A stretch of 36,381 nt of DNA from Chlorobiaceae bacterium. GTDB lineage: Bacteria; Bacteroidota; Chlorobiia; Chlorobiales; Chlorobiaceae. The stretch lies in assembly GCA_013334525.1 (NCBI GenBank), contig JAAXXK010000011.1, positions 1 to 36,381 on the forward strand. The letters run 5' to 3'. A program made the position numbers and the translations under genes. Of the stretch, positions 1 through 8,400 are shown one piece after another (the first letter of the stretch is position 1; every line of letters starts with the position of its first letter). The notes under the pieces are model-generated. The model did not search any database. It saw only the letters and a list, made by a program, of their open reading frames with translations, and was not told where the DNA came from.

Positions 1-2
1 GC

Positions 3-80
3 TTTTTTGAATAGTATGTTCCCGCTGAAAGGTCAGCTTCCGATGCACTCCTTGAGCACCTTGTTGCAGGCCGACTGGCG
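3..80 (-). pseudogene. rpoD 3'-end fragment, copy A
   Basis: On the minus strand, positions 80-33 read as the last 15 codons and stop of the sigma factor encoded at 7501-8400, with four base differences over 48 bp. The encoded tail is RQSACNKVLKECIGS against [15 protein letters not shown] in the intact gene, so both tyrosines have become cysteines. Nothing upstream of the fragment is sigma-like: it starts only 8 bp after the stop codon of the radical SAM gene. Positions 3-53 also align without gaps to 1932-1982 with about six mismatches, including a T-rich stretch that looks like the tail of a terminator. This is a dead gene fragment, possibly the scar or attachment-site copy left by an insertion. 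Confidence 0.8.
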
Positions 81-88
81 TGCCCCCC

Positions 89-1399
89 CTATTTGCCCCA
101 CAAGCGCCAGCAGCATGGGTCTACCGTATCTTCAAACCCTGACGGCGATACCGTTGACGCTGCTATACAGCCGCCGCAGACAGCACGGACCGGGCATCCG
201 TCACATGCCCTCATGCCACGCCGGAGCGCTGCACCGGCCGGCGAGAAATAGATTTCCTCCAGCGTCTGTTCCCACAGGTTGCCCATTCGTGACGGCAGCT
301 TGCGGCAGCCGTGAACCTCGCCGTCGGGCAGGAGGATCACGCCATCGAAGGCGATTCCGCAGCCGGTTCCGGTACATCCGACCGTCGTTTTTTCACCACG
401 CTCCCAGAAAGCCAGGTTGATGAGGCTCTCTTTGCAGGCAGCGATATGGCTGGATGCAGCACAGGCGATGTATCGATCAAGAAACCCTTTATACTTTTCC
501 GGAGGGAGCTGCCTGAGGGCGGCACCCTCTCCGGTTTGCGATAGGCGGGTAAAATTGAAAGCATCGGTTAGCCCTTCAAGCAACCGGACAAGCGGCAGCA
601 CCTCGCGGTAATTCTCCTCGTGAAGTGTCAACATCACACCGGAATTGATGTCGTATGACTTCAATAGATCAAGGAATGCCATGACCCTGTCAAAGGAGCC
701 CTCGCCACGGATACGGTCGTTGCAGGATCGTCGCCCCTCCAGGCTTACCTGAAACTGACCGGGTGGCCGTATCGAACAGAGTTTCTCAAGTTGATCGCCC
801 GAAACAGGATTGCCGAGAATCTCAACCTCAAACCCGCGGGTTACAGCTTCCCGGTAAAGGTCAAAAAAACCCGGATAAAGGAACGGGTTGCCGCCGGTAA
901 AGGCGATATGGCCGACCACCCAGTGTTCATGACAAAAGGCCTGGAACTGGTCAAGGGCCCGAAGTGCCTGGGCCCCGGTCATCGGAGAGCGTTGGCTCCG
1001 GTCATAGCAGTGACGGCAATGCAGGTCGCAGGCGTTGGTGATATGCCACTGCAACCCGAAATGGGCAAGTGTGAAAAGCTCATCCCCCAGATCGCGGCCA
1101 AACAGTTCCGGATCACGGCGCAGAAGTGTTGACGGGGCTTTGAGAATGCCCTTGCGGTCGAGAAAGGAGAGAAGCCGGTAAAAACGGCTCAACGGAAGAT
1201 CGTGGGTATCGGCAAGCGACTTCAGCTCCAGGTGCCCGGTCACGATTTTCAGGCCAAGCAGGTCATCCATGTCCGCCATGGCCTGACGAATCCGAGCGCC
1301 ACCGGGCTCCTGCCATGTGAGGTGAATCCCGTCCCCACGGGCCTCCATCTGGAGCGAATCAGCAAGCCGATAACGGTTTCCAACCCTGCGACTCTCCAT
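89..1399 (-). CDS. sbtM: Radical SAM/SPASM peptide maturase, SbtM-like
   Basis: Probably a radical S-adenosylmethionine enzyme that modifies the small peptide encoded just upstream. Cys124, Cys128 and Cys131 form the CxxxCxxC motif (CDLHCRHC) that binds the SAM [4Fe-4S] cluster, and FTGGNP follows as the GGE-like strand. The C-terminal part has SPASM-type cysteines for auxiliary clusters: CTGTGC near residue 340, a Cys after GEVHG, then CDGCPVRAVCGGC around residue 405. The first 110 residues resemble the winged-helix or PqqD-like part that reads a peptide leader. At 436 residues it is a normal length for the family. It lies 38 bp downstream of the precursor gene on the same strand, so the two are probably co-transcribed. 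I recall this architecture from the 'selenobiotic' thio(seleno)oxazole maturase family. The radical SAM/SPASM assignment is firm; the SbtM subfamily name is from memory. No clear ribosome binding site precedes the ATG. Confidence 0.8.
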   Translation of the reverse strand: MESRRVGNRYRLADSLQMEARGDGIHLTWQEPGGARIRQAMADMDDLLGLKIVTGHLELKSLADTHDLPLSRFYRLLSFLDRKGILKAPSTLLRRDPELFGRDLGDELFTLAHFGLQWHITNACDLHCRHCYDRSQRSPMTGAQALRALDQFQAFCHEHWVVGHIAFTGGNPFLYPGFFDLYREAVTRGFEVEILGNPVSGDQLEKLCSIRPPGQFQVSLEGRRSCNDRIRGEGSFDRVMAFLDLLKSYDINSGVMLTLHEENYREVLPLVRLLEGLTDAFNFTRLSQTGEGAALRQLPPEKYKGFLDRYIACAASSHIAACKESLINLAFWERGEKTTVGCTGTGCGIAFDGVILLPDGEVHGCRKLPSRMGNLWEQTLEEIYFSPAGAALRRGMRACDGCPVRAVCGGCIAASTVSPSGFEDTVDPCCWRLWGK

Positions 1400-1437
1400 C
1401 AGCTTTCAGCACCCGATACCGAATGGAATGAAACACA

Positions 1438-1719
1438 TTATTTAGCGGTCTCCGCGCCAGCTTTCGCCTTGGCAGCAGGCGTCATTCCTGCACATTTTTT
1501 GCCAGTAACATTATCTTTCACCACCGCCGTGCCTTTTTTGGAGGCTTTGACGTTCGCGGTCGGTTCAGCCTTCTTCATTCCTGCACATTTTTTCCCGGCC
1601 TTGCCCTCCTTGACCTGGGGGGTTTCAGGACTGTCCGCTGCCATCAGCGGAAGTGATCCTCCCGCGATCAGTGTTGAAACGCCAATCGACGCCAGAATGC
1701 CTTTGACCGATTTTTTCAT
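1438..1719 (-). CDS. Exported RiPP-like precursor peptide with two KKCAGM motifs, SbtA-like
   Basis: A 93-residue peptide and the likely substrate of the adjacent radical SAM enzyme. It opens with a basic start and a hydrophobic segment (MKKSVKGILASIGVSTLIAG) ending near LMAAD, which reads as a Sec-type signal peptide. The rest is rich in Lys, Ala and Gly and has only two cysteines, Cys45 and Cys76, each in an identical GKKCAGM motif 31 residues apart. These are the natural candidate sites of modification. The encoding DNA keeps a matching direct repeat, with CATTCCTGCACATTTTTT on the plus strand at both sites. AGAGGT lies 7 bases before the ATG, a good ribosome binding site. The stop is TAA, so no selenocysteine readthrough is implied. 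Leader style and context fit SbtA-type precursors. The signal peptide plus KCxG motif also recalls bufferin/DUF2282-type metal-binding peptides, but those pair with a different maturase. Confidence 0.7.
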   Translation of the reverse strand: MKKSVKGILASIGVSTLIAGGSLPLMAADSPETPQVKEGKAGKKCAGMKKAEPTANVKASKKGTAVVKDNVTGKKCAGMTPAAKAKAGAETAK

Positions 1720-1790
1720 GGTTTACCTCTGCTTTGGGATGTTGTTGAACGGTTGATCCGGGACAAGAATATGTCTGTTCTCTGCGGCCG

Positions 1791-1810
1791 TCTTGCCGTC
1801 TGCGGCAAGA
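1791..1810 (-). promoter_or_regulatory. Perfect hairpin in the precursor gene leader
   Basis: An 8-bp perfect inverted repeat (TCTTGCCG / CGGCAAGA) with a 4-base loop lies about 72 bases upstream of the precursor ATG. No U-run follows it on the minus strand, so it is not an ordinary terminator. It could be an operator or an mRNA leader structure. A second, imperfect GC-rich hairpin lies at 1868-1889. Confidence 0.3.
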
Positions 1811-1903
1811 GCGCCTCAATGGATTTCACAAAGGGAAATTACAGGAAATCGGCCTGCAAAACAATCTGCCGGGGCAGCAATGCCCGGGCTGGCTCATGAC
1901 AAC

Positions 1904-1936
1904 AAAAAAGCCGGCGATACTGCTGCCGGCTTTTTT
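1904..1936 (-). terminator. Rho-independent terminator between autotransporter and RiPP pair
   Basis: Stem AAAAAAGCCGGC / GCCGGCTTTTTT (12 bp) with a 9-base loop, ending in a T-run on either strand, so it could work in both directions. It lies just past the rpoD tail fragment at 1962-1982 and would end transcription from the autotransporter before the precursor gene. Confidence 0.8.
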
Positions 1937-1982
1937 TTAATTGTATCTCCCCGCTGAAAGGTCAGCTGCCGATGTACTCCTT
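1932..1982 (-). pseudogene. rpoD 3'-end fragment, copy B
   Basis: Read on the minus strand, 1982-1962 is the last six codons and stop of the sigma factor (KEYIGS, stop TGA). The following bases to 1932 match copy A at the left edge of the window (ungapped, about six mismatches in 51 bp) rather than the DNA after the intact rpoD. Copies A and B therefore share a tail-plus-terminator cassette and are closer to each other downstream of the stop codon than either is to the real gene. It lies between the autotransporter stop and the terminator hairpin. Confidence 0.7.
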
Positions 1983-2024
1983 ACACGAACATTATAAGGG
2001 GCAGGCATGACAGAAAACCTGTTT

Positions 2025-5000
2025 TCAAAAAACAAGTTCAAGCCTGAGGTTGAACATCGACTCTTCCTGAAGATTGTTGTATATCCCGGCAAACCCTCCG
2101 TGAATTGACAGATTATCGTTAACCGCATACCCCAACTGGGCTCGAACCATGAGACTGTCTTTCAGGTAAGGATCGCTCTCCGTGCGATACACCGAACCTG
2201 TGGTATCGCCCTCATAGATGCCGCTCAAGCAAAGGCCCGAAGCTCCTGAAAGATGCTGCCACCCCATTCCGGTCTCAAAGGTCAACGACGGCCTGCACTT
2301 GTCAACATAGCGCAAGTTGGCCCAGAGCTCGCCCCGCAACAAGTCGCTGCTTGACGAACTCGCATGAAAGTTCTCTGCCCCCGCCCCGATCTCCCTGAAA
2401 CTGTCTCTGTGCAGTCTCTCCCAGAGCAACCTGCCTTTCGGCAAAACATCCAGGCAATCGCTAACCTTCAAGGTATACTGCAGCACACCACCGATACGGA
2501 ACTTATCCATCCCGAACGAAGCCCCTGCAATGCCGCCAAGCATCGCATTTCGATAGTTGTCGACATCATAGTGACTGAATCCTGCGTCCATTCCACCGCG
2601 CCATGCTCCCGACTCAATGATGGCGTAGGCTGCCCCCTGGTAATCACGACTCACCTGCCGACCTGGCTCGCTCTGGAATTTTGCTTCCGTACTGCCGTAA
2701 GTGAGCCCGCCACCAAGGTAGAAATTCCCGCCGACCTTATACTCCCCCCCGATCGAGATTCCGCTGCTGCTGTAGCGCGCACTTGCAACCGTTTCACGCT
2801 CCTTCATCAACCCGCTCACCAGGTAAGGCCTGACCCACAGCATCGACTTGCCATCGTGTTTGTCACTCACAGAGCCGTCAATATCGAGGATGGTTCCATG
2901 AGCTCCATACTGGGGAACCCGGCTCCATATCGGCAGAACGAACCCAAGCGTTTTCGGTGCATGGCCGGTGATCAACACCGGTGCATAAGGATCGCCGGAC
3001 ACCACCAGTTCGACATCGCTGGAGTTCGGATAGTTCAGTGTGACATTGCCGTTACCGTTACTCAGCGCCGAAAACTTCGTGCCTCCGAGCCCGCCGTCAG
3101 CTCGCAGTACAAGGTACCTTATCTTTCCATCAGGACTTGCCGACAATGCCCCGGCATAGTCACCGCCCAGATTCGATAGAACAACGCCGCCGCCTGAAAG
3201 TACAGCACCACCCGTAACGTGAATGAGATCCGCATCCTGATCGCCAGTCATGAGCCCTGGTGTTTCAAGCACGTTCCGTCCTCTCAGCGACCCTGCCACG
3301 ATATTGCCCAGGTCTATTGGCGCACGATATTCGAGCTGGTATGTCCCGCCATGATGATAAGGCGAAGAACCGGTAATGCTGAACGTACCGATCGAGTTAC
3401 CCGGCGCGATGAACGCGCCTGAAAGGAGATCGAGCGATCTGACAGCTCCGTTACCACCCAGGGTGGCTCCGCCGGCGACACTCACCGGGCTGTTACTCAG
3501 CCTGCCATTGACAACCAGTTTGCCGGCTTCAACCGATGTGCCTCCAGTATAGGTATTGTTTTCGGACACGATCAATGTGCCTGGACCACTCTTGGTCACG
3601 TTACCGGGGCCAGAGATGACGCCTGAAAACGTTTCGACTCCCGAATGATTGAAAATCACGCCACCTTCATTATCGATAGTACCACCTAATACACCATGTG
3701 TCCCCGTAAACTCAAGCTCGCCGGAACCGGCCACAATCATGCTGCCTGACGTGCTGACGCCGTCAAATTGAGAACGGCCATCAGCGATATTGACTACACC
3801 ACTACCATTGGTCGTGACAAATCCGCCCCGGACGATCGACGCATTCAGATTGACCACGCTGCGCTCCCCGGCTTCAAGCGTCCCACCCCCCGTCTGATCC
3901 AGCGTCGCCCGATTGAGGTTGACAACCCCTTTTCCGTAAACCGTTTCTGAGGAGGCGGATACAGGTAGCGGACAGGACGCCCTGATAAGGCCGCTGTTGG
4001 TCACGTTCCCGGTAATGTTGAGGATGGCGTCACTATAGATGGGATAGGGTCCAGAGAAACTGCCCATAAAGGGAAAATCATCGACCTGCCCGACGTTGAT
4101 GGTCCCGCTGTTGTCAAAGCCCGGGTTCAGGTTGAAATTCATGGCTTCCCCAAGCGAGAACTCACCCTGGTTCATGATAAGACCGGCGAGGGCATCATGC
4201 GCCCCCCCATCGAGCACTTTTGCTCCGCTTCTGAGCGTCAGGGAAGTGTTTGCCCCGATGTTACGGATATCAGCACCATTGAACTGCAATGTACCGCCCC
4301 ATAGAAGGTAGGAACCTCCGGAAAGTGTTTTGTCGGCGACAGAGAAATTGGTGAGCTGGTGGGCATTGAATATCACCTTCCTCTGGATGTACAAGGTACC
4401 CGAATTGGTAAACGTCGACGCGGTATTGAAAGTGAATCCGGATCCGAAAACGTCACCTATCGAAAACACCCCGAGGTTATGGGCAAAATAACCATTGAGC
4501 GCATCCTGGCCGTTCTGGTTCTGCACGTGCGCACCGGAACCGTCGAGAAACAATGAGGTATTGGCGGCAAGCGTAACGATAGCTGCGTCGTTGAATTTCA
4601 GTATGCCGTTCTGCAGGTCATAAACGCCACCTGTCAGGGTTCCTGTGGCATTTGAAAAATTGGTAAGCGTATTTGCATTGAACTCACCCTGTTCCCAGAC
4701 ATGCAGTACACCGGTATTGGTAAAGGTTGGCGCCGCGGTGAAGGTCGCGCCACTGCCGGAGAGATCCCAGATGGTAAACTCCCCCCGGTTGTCTGCAAAT
4801 ATGCCGTTAAGCGCATCGTTGCCGAATTGATCCTGAACGCGGGCCGTCGGGCCGTTGAGATCCAGGCTGGTGCCGGAAGCCAGTGTCCGGATGGACGCAT
4901 CCCTGAAGATCAGGGTCCCTCCATTGGCTGAGTAATGGCCACCGGTAAGGGTACCGGTATCCTTCGAAAAATTTGTCAGGCTGCTGGCATCGATGGTGCC

Positions 5001-6611
5001 TGTCTTGTTCGCCTGGATGGCCCCACTGTTGGTAAAGGTCGGAGCAGTCGTGAAGATGAATGGGGTTCCTGAATCATAACCGATGATCAGGGTACCCTGA
5101 TTGTCAGAAAGGCGGGCGAGCGCGTTCTGGCCGAACTGGTCAAAAATCCTTCCGTTCGCTGATGAAACAAGCAGGCTCGTCCCGTTGCCAAGTGTCTGAA
5201 TGTCCGCGTTGTTAAAGATGAGAGTGCCGTCCCGAACCTCGATATAACCACCGGTCAGGGTAGTCCCGGAAAAGTTGGTCAACGTACCCGCATTCACGAT
5301 ACCGCCCCAGATGTTGAGTCGTCCGGCATTCGTCATGGTCGAAGCAATGACATTCGCCGAATCCTCAACGCTCAGTAAGCCGGTATTGATGAAGCCGAAC
5401 GGGGCATTGAACGCTGACGTGTAACTGACACCCATCAAGCCTGAATTGCTGAAAGGCAAAGCTGCGGTGAACGTTGCGTCGTTCTGGAGTTCGAATATCC
5501 CCCTGTTGTCGGAAAAATTCCTCAATCCATCGGTTCCGAACTGGTCCTGGACCCGGGCATCAGCGCTTCTGAGATAGAGCGTGGTCCCTTCGGCCAGTGT
5601 GTGGATATCCGCATTATTGAACTTGAATGTTCCCCGGTTGACCTGATAATTGCCATCCCTAAGTACCGTACCTGAAAAGTTGGTTAACTCACCAGCGTTG
5701 AACACTGCATTGAAGCCATCGACGTGAAGGCCTGAAAATATGGATACATCCGTATTGGTCGTCTCGTTGGCGTTGAGTATGGCCCCGCTGCCTTCGACAA
5801 GAACGGCGCCGTTCAGGTTGACCAGCTTGTCGACATTGAGCACGGCATTGGCGCCGCTCACCCTGATCGTCCCCAGTTCTTGTCCCGGCAAAGTCAAATT
5901 ATTCAATTCGTTGACGTTGAGCGTCGCACCCGGTCCGTTAAGGAACAGGCCCCGATAATTGGTCATCGAGGTGGCATTCAGTGTCGAATTATCGGAAACA
6001 ACCACTTGCTCGTAGTTGGTAAACACAGGCGCGACAGTGATATCGACACCTGTACCGCCATAACTGCCGATTCCGAAATAACCCCGATTTTCAGAAAAAC
6101 CGGAAAGTGCGTTTTGTCCGGATGAGTTTTGAATCCTGGCGGAAGCTCCGGCAAGATAAATCAAGGTATTGGCGTCCAGTGTCTGTATATCGGCGTTATT
6201 GAATTGCAGGGTTCCGCCAAACAAAACATAATCGCCGCCCGAAAGGGTTTTACCGGAATAGTTTTTCAGGTCCCCCGCATTGAACAGCATGCCTTCATAG
6301 ATATCAAGTCGCGCATGGGTTGCACCAGAGGATTCCATGCGCAGGCTTTCGAGAGTGATTCCCGATCCTGCTGAAGTTCCTGCACCAACGAGAGACGAAC
6401 TGGGCAAAATGACGTCATAGAGTCTTCCCGGGTGGTTGTCGGGATAAGGGTCCGTCCCGGCCAGGCCGGACCATCGAGCGGTCGTTGCCCAATCTCCTGC
6501 GCCTCCCGTGCTTATCCATGTAGCATCCTGACCCTGGGCCTGATCAGTAATAATGGCCAGCACGAATGCTGCGACCATCCACCTTGAATGAAAAGGATGT
6601 TTGTTCATCAT
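2025..6611 (-). CDS. Large autotransporter (type Va) adhesin-like protein with repeated passenger modules
   Basis: A 1528-residue secreted surface protein. A signal peptide (hydrophobic core WMVAAFVLAIITD, cleavage near QGQD) is followed by a beta-helical passenger. About residues 105-840 hold six related modules of roughly 100 residues. Each runs through L-T-N-F-S, T-L-T-G-G, an F-N-N-A-D-I-x-T-L strand, A-R-V-Q-D-Q-F-G, D-N-R-G and T-F-T-N-S-G. Near residues 1003-1035 is an autotransporter-associated beta-strand repeat (GPGTLIVSENNTYTGGTSV). From about residue 1244 to the end is an autotransporter beta-barrel with alternating aromatic strands and a terminal Phe (LRLELVF), as in outer-membrane proteins. 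No protease or other catalytic motif was seen, so adhesion or a surface-layer role is only inference. It lies between intact rpoD and an rpoD tail fragment. No strong ribosome binding site precedes the ATG ATG start. Confidence 0.9.
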   Translation of the reverse strand: MMNKHPFHSRWMVAAFVLAIITDQAQGQDATWISTGGAGDWATTARWSGLAGTDPYPDNHPGRLYDVILPSSSLVGAGTSAGSGITLESLRMESSGATHARLDIYEGMLFNAGDLKNYSGKTLSGGDYVLFGGTLQFNNADIQTLDANTLIYLAGASARIQNSSGQNALSGFSENRGYFGIGSYGGTGVDITVAPVFTNYEQVVVSDNSTLNATSMTNYRGLFLNGPGATLNVNELNNLTLPGQELGTIRVSGANAVLNVDKLVNLNGAVLVEGSGAILNANETTNTDVSIFSGLHVDGFNAVFNAGELTNFSGTVLRDGNYQVNRGTFKFNNADIHTLAEGTTLYLRSADARVQDQFGTDGLRNFSDNRGIFELQNDATFTAALPFSNSGLMGVSYTSAFNAPFGFINTGLLSVEDSANVIASTMTNAGRLNIWGGIVNAGTLTNFSGTTLTGGYIEVRDGTLIFNNADIQTLGNGTSLLVSSANGRIFDQFGQNALARLSDNQGTLIIGYDSGTPFIFTTAPTFTNSGAIQANKTGTIDASSLTNFSKDTGTLTGGHYSANGGTLIFRDASIRTLASGTSLDLNGPTARVQDQFGNDALNGIFADNRGEFTIWDLSGSGATFTAAPTFTNTGVLHVWEQGEFNANTLTNFSNATGTLTGGVYDLQNGILKFNDAAIVTLAANTSLFLDGSGAHVQNQNGQDALNGYFAHNLGVFSIGDVFGSGFTFNTASTFTNSGTLYIQRKVIFNAHQLTNFSVADKTLSGGSYLLWGGTLQFNGADIRNIGANTSLTLRSGAKVLDGGAHDALAGLIMNQGEFSLGEAMNFNLNPGFDNSGTINVGQVDDFPFMGSFSGPYPIYSDAILNITGNVTNSGLIRASCPLPVSASSETVYGKGVVNLNRATLDQTGGGTLEAGERSVVNLNASIVRGGFVTTNGSGVVNIADGRSQFDGVSTSGSMIVAGSGELEFTGTHGVLGGTIDNEGGVIFNHSGVETFSGVISGPGNVTKSGPGTLIVSENNTYTGGTSVEAGKLVVNGRLSNSPVSVAGGATLGGNGAVRSLDLLSGAFIAPGNSIGTFSITGSSPYHHGGTYQLEYRAPIDLGNIVAGSLRGRNVLETPGLMTGDQDADLIHVTGGAVLSGGGVVLSNLGGDYAGALSASPDGKIRYLVLRADGGLGGTKFSALSNGNGNVTLNYPNSSDVELVVSGDPYAPVLITGHAPKTLGFVLPIWSRVPQYGAHGTILDIDGSVSDKHDGKSMLWVRPYLVSGLMKERETVASARYSSSGISIGGEYKVGGNFYLGGGLTYGSTEAKFQSEPGRQVSRDYQGAAYAIIESGAWRGGMDAGFSHYDVDNYRNAMLGGIAGASFGMDKFRIGGVLQYTLKVSDCLDVLPKGRLLWERLHRDSFREIGAGAENFHASSSSSDLLRGELWANLRYVDKCRPSLTFETGMGWQHLSGASGLCLSGIYEGDTTGSVYRTESDPYLKDSLMVRAQLGYAVNDNLSIHGGFAGIYNNLQEESMFNLRLELVF

Positions 6612-7420
6612 GACTGAATTGAATCTTTTGTTGTCAATGAGTTGACCCGAAATGAACCTTCCTCATAACATCGCCTACGTATTCCCATGTATCGAAGTAC
6701 CTTACAGTGCCTGCCCCAGCATGGTCACAAAATATGCAACACGCTCACCAGACCCATAACAGCCCCCCCTGGCTGATCCCGAGCCTCTGTTTCAGGAATT
6801 TCACGCTTTGCGGACTGTTTCAGAAAAAACAAATATGAAAGAGAGCATTACCGCCTTGGGGCTGAATATGATGTAACTGGCTGAACCATCCGGCATGGGG
6901 CCGGTGAACCCGAAATCGATATCCGCCTCCCGTTTCATGCTCGTGGATTGATTCGTCAACAGCCGCGAAAGAGTGATCTGTTATCCGACATTGGCACATG
7001 AAAAACATTGCTGTCTCAAATTGACCGAATATCGCCATCGCAGGCCTGGTCGCTGACCTATAAGCCTGGTCGAAATGAGCCGTGAATAAATAACTGGCTG
7101 TACCTGCATTTCGAAACGCGTCCTGTCGATGCTCAGGAAAAATACGATAATACTCCGATAATACACACCACAAACAACGATCACAACCAACCATGCGGCC
7201 CGCCTCAAAAAGCGTCCTCCATAGACTTCGTCTATGCAATTCCGGAACCATGGTTTTCTGGTTTCAGCAAATCAGGTGATCGACCGTTATGATAAATGAT
7301 GGAAGTAAAATGAACCTTGAAGATGTGAGCTGAGCTGCCAGGAAAGCGGCGTAATCAGCTTCTTTTCAAGTAAAGAGGAATTTTAAGCAAGCGGCGAAGA
7401 GGGGTGACCGCCTGGATACG
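6612..7420. other. Gene-poor interval between autotransporter and rpoD
   Basis: About 800 bp with no convincing gene. It must hold the autotransporter promoter; TTGACA occurs on the minus strand about 30 bases before its start, but I see no matching -10. The only coding hint is the weak minus-strand frame at 6981-7208, listed separately. The interval may be the worn remains of inserted DNA, given the rpoD tail copies nearby. Confidence 0.5.
6981..7208 (-). CDS. Possible small membrane protein or gene remnant
   Basis: A 75-residue frame starting at TTG, with GGAGG 7 bases upstream. The first 30 residues are hydrophobic (AAWLVVIVVCGVYY, then SIIVFFLSI) and could form one membrane segment. The second half looks random and is rich in Arg, Gln and Cys. 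I recognise no family. It may be the 5' part of a decayed membrane-protein gene or a chance frame. Confidence 0.18.
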   Translation of the reverse strand: MRRAAWLVVIVVCGVYYRSIIVFFLSIDRTRFEMQVQPVIYSRLISTRLIGQRPGLRWRYSVNLRQQCFSCANVG

Positions 7421-7461
7421 AACAGGAAAGCCGACGATTTTCAGTCGTCGGCTTTCCTGTT
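7421..7461 (-). terminator. Long hairpin downstream of rpoD
   Basis: A perfect 17-bp inverted repeat (AACAGGAAAGCCGACGA and its complement) with a 7-base loop, about 40 bases after the rpoD stop. A short T-run is inside the stem end and no long U-tract follows, so it is either a terminator or a protective 3' mRNA structure. Confidence 0.65.
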
Positions 7462-7500
7462 GAATATGTACACTGTCCGAACCGTAACTGAGGGTTACGT

Positions 7501-8400
7501 TCAGCTTCCGATATACTCCTTGAGCACCTTGTTGTAGGCGGACTGGCGGAGGCGCCGGATGGCCTTCTCCTTGATCTGGCGTACACGCTCGCGGGTAAGC
7601 TTGAACTTCTCGCCGATCTCTTCAAGGGTCAGCGGGTTGTCCATGCCGATGCCGAAGTAGGAGCGGATCACGTCGGCCTCCCTCGGGGCAAGCACCGAAA
7701 GCGAACGCTCGACCTCGAGGGTCAGCGAGTCGCGGTTCAGGCCGTGGTCGGGCATGTGGCCGTCGTTCTGCAGCACGTCGAGCAGGCGGTTGTCGTCGCC
7801 CTGTGCGAACGGTGCATCGACAGAAACGTGGCGACCGGCGATCTTGAGGGTGTCGGCCACATCCTGCGAGTCCATGTCAAGCAGGTTGGCGAGCTCCTTG
7901 GTGTTCGGGTCGCGCTCAAACTCCTGCTCAAGCTGGCTGTAGGCCTTGCTGATCTTGTTCAGCGTACCGACCCTGTTGAGCGGCAGGCGCACGATCCTCG
8001 ACTGCTCGGCAAGCGCCTGGAGTATCGACTGACGAATCCACCAGACTGCGTAGGAGATGAACTTGAATCCGCGGGTTTCGTCAAAACGCTTGGCAGCCTT
8101 GATCAGGCCGAGGTTGCCCTCGTTGATCAGGTCACCAAGGGTCAAGCCCTGATTCTGGTACTGCTTGGCCACCGAAACCACGAATCGCAGGTTACCCTTG
8201 ATCAGCTTGTCGAGGGCCCGCTTGGCGCGTTTGTATTCCGGCGTATCGACAGGCATGTCATAGCCTTCCTTGATCGCCATGGTCAGCTTTACTTCGTCTT
8301 CAGCCGTCAGCAGCTCGTATTTACCGATCTCCTGAAGGTAACGATCAAGAGAGAGACTCTCCCTGTTGGTAATCTGTTTGCTTATTTTCAATTGCCTCAT
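7501..8400 (-). CDS. rpoD: Primary RNA polymerase sigma factor RpoD/SigA, short form
   Basis: Directs core RNA polymerase to housekeeping promoters. The 299 residues run from region 1.2 ([20 protein letters not shown]) through region 2, with the promoter-melting and -10 reading segment ([20 protein letters not shown]), region 3, and region 4.2 with the -35 reading helix-turn-helix ([20 protein letters not shown]). The long non-conserved segment between regions 1 and 2 of E. coli sigma-70 is absent, as is usual in Bacteroidota and Chlorobiota. AGAGGA lies a few bases before the ATG. It follows valS on the same strand after 154 bp. Its last 16 codons exist in decayed copies at 33-80 and 1962-1982. 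Confidence 0.96.
   Translation of the reverse strand: MRQLKISKQITNRESLSLDRYLQEIGKYELLTAEDEVKLTMAIKEGYDMPVDTPEYKRAKRALDKLIKGNLRFVVSVAKQYQNQGLTLGDLINEGNLGLIKAAKRFDETRGFKFISYAVWWIRQSILQALAEQSRIVRLPLNRVGTLNKISKAYSQLEQEFERDPNTKELANLLDMDSQDVADTLKIAGRHVSVDAPFAQGDDNRLLDVLQNDGHMPDHGLNRDSLTLEVERSLSVLAPREADVIRSYFGIGMDNPLTLEEIGEKFKLTRERVRQIKEKAIRRLRQSAYNKVLKEYIGS

Noticed and set aside
7..420. Plus-strand frames over the radical SAM gene and rpoD fragment A
   Set aside because: They lie opposite the SPASM cysteines of a convincing gene and encode Pro/Arg/Ser-rich nonsense.
1438..1719. Possible selenocysteine in the RiPP precursor
   Set aside because: Both core positions are Cys codons and the frame ends at TAA. 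There is no in-frame TGA to recode.
2364..3179. A 271-codon plus-strand open frame within the autotransporter
   Set aside because: It is antisense to the beta-barrel region, with random-looking composition.
4360..6290. Regularly spaced repeats as a CRISPR-like array
   Set aside because: The spacing is about 300 bp, the repeats are degenerate, and they are translated as protein modules of the autotransporter.
6820..7251. A 143-codon minus-strand frame in the spacer before the autotransporter
   Set aside because: Composition is random (Cys, His and Arg rich), with no family and no ribosome binding site. The overlapping frame at 6981-7208 is slightly better supported.
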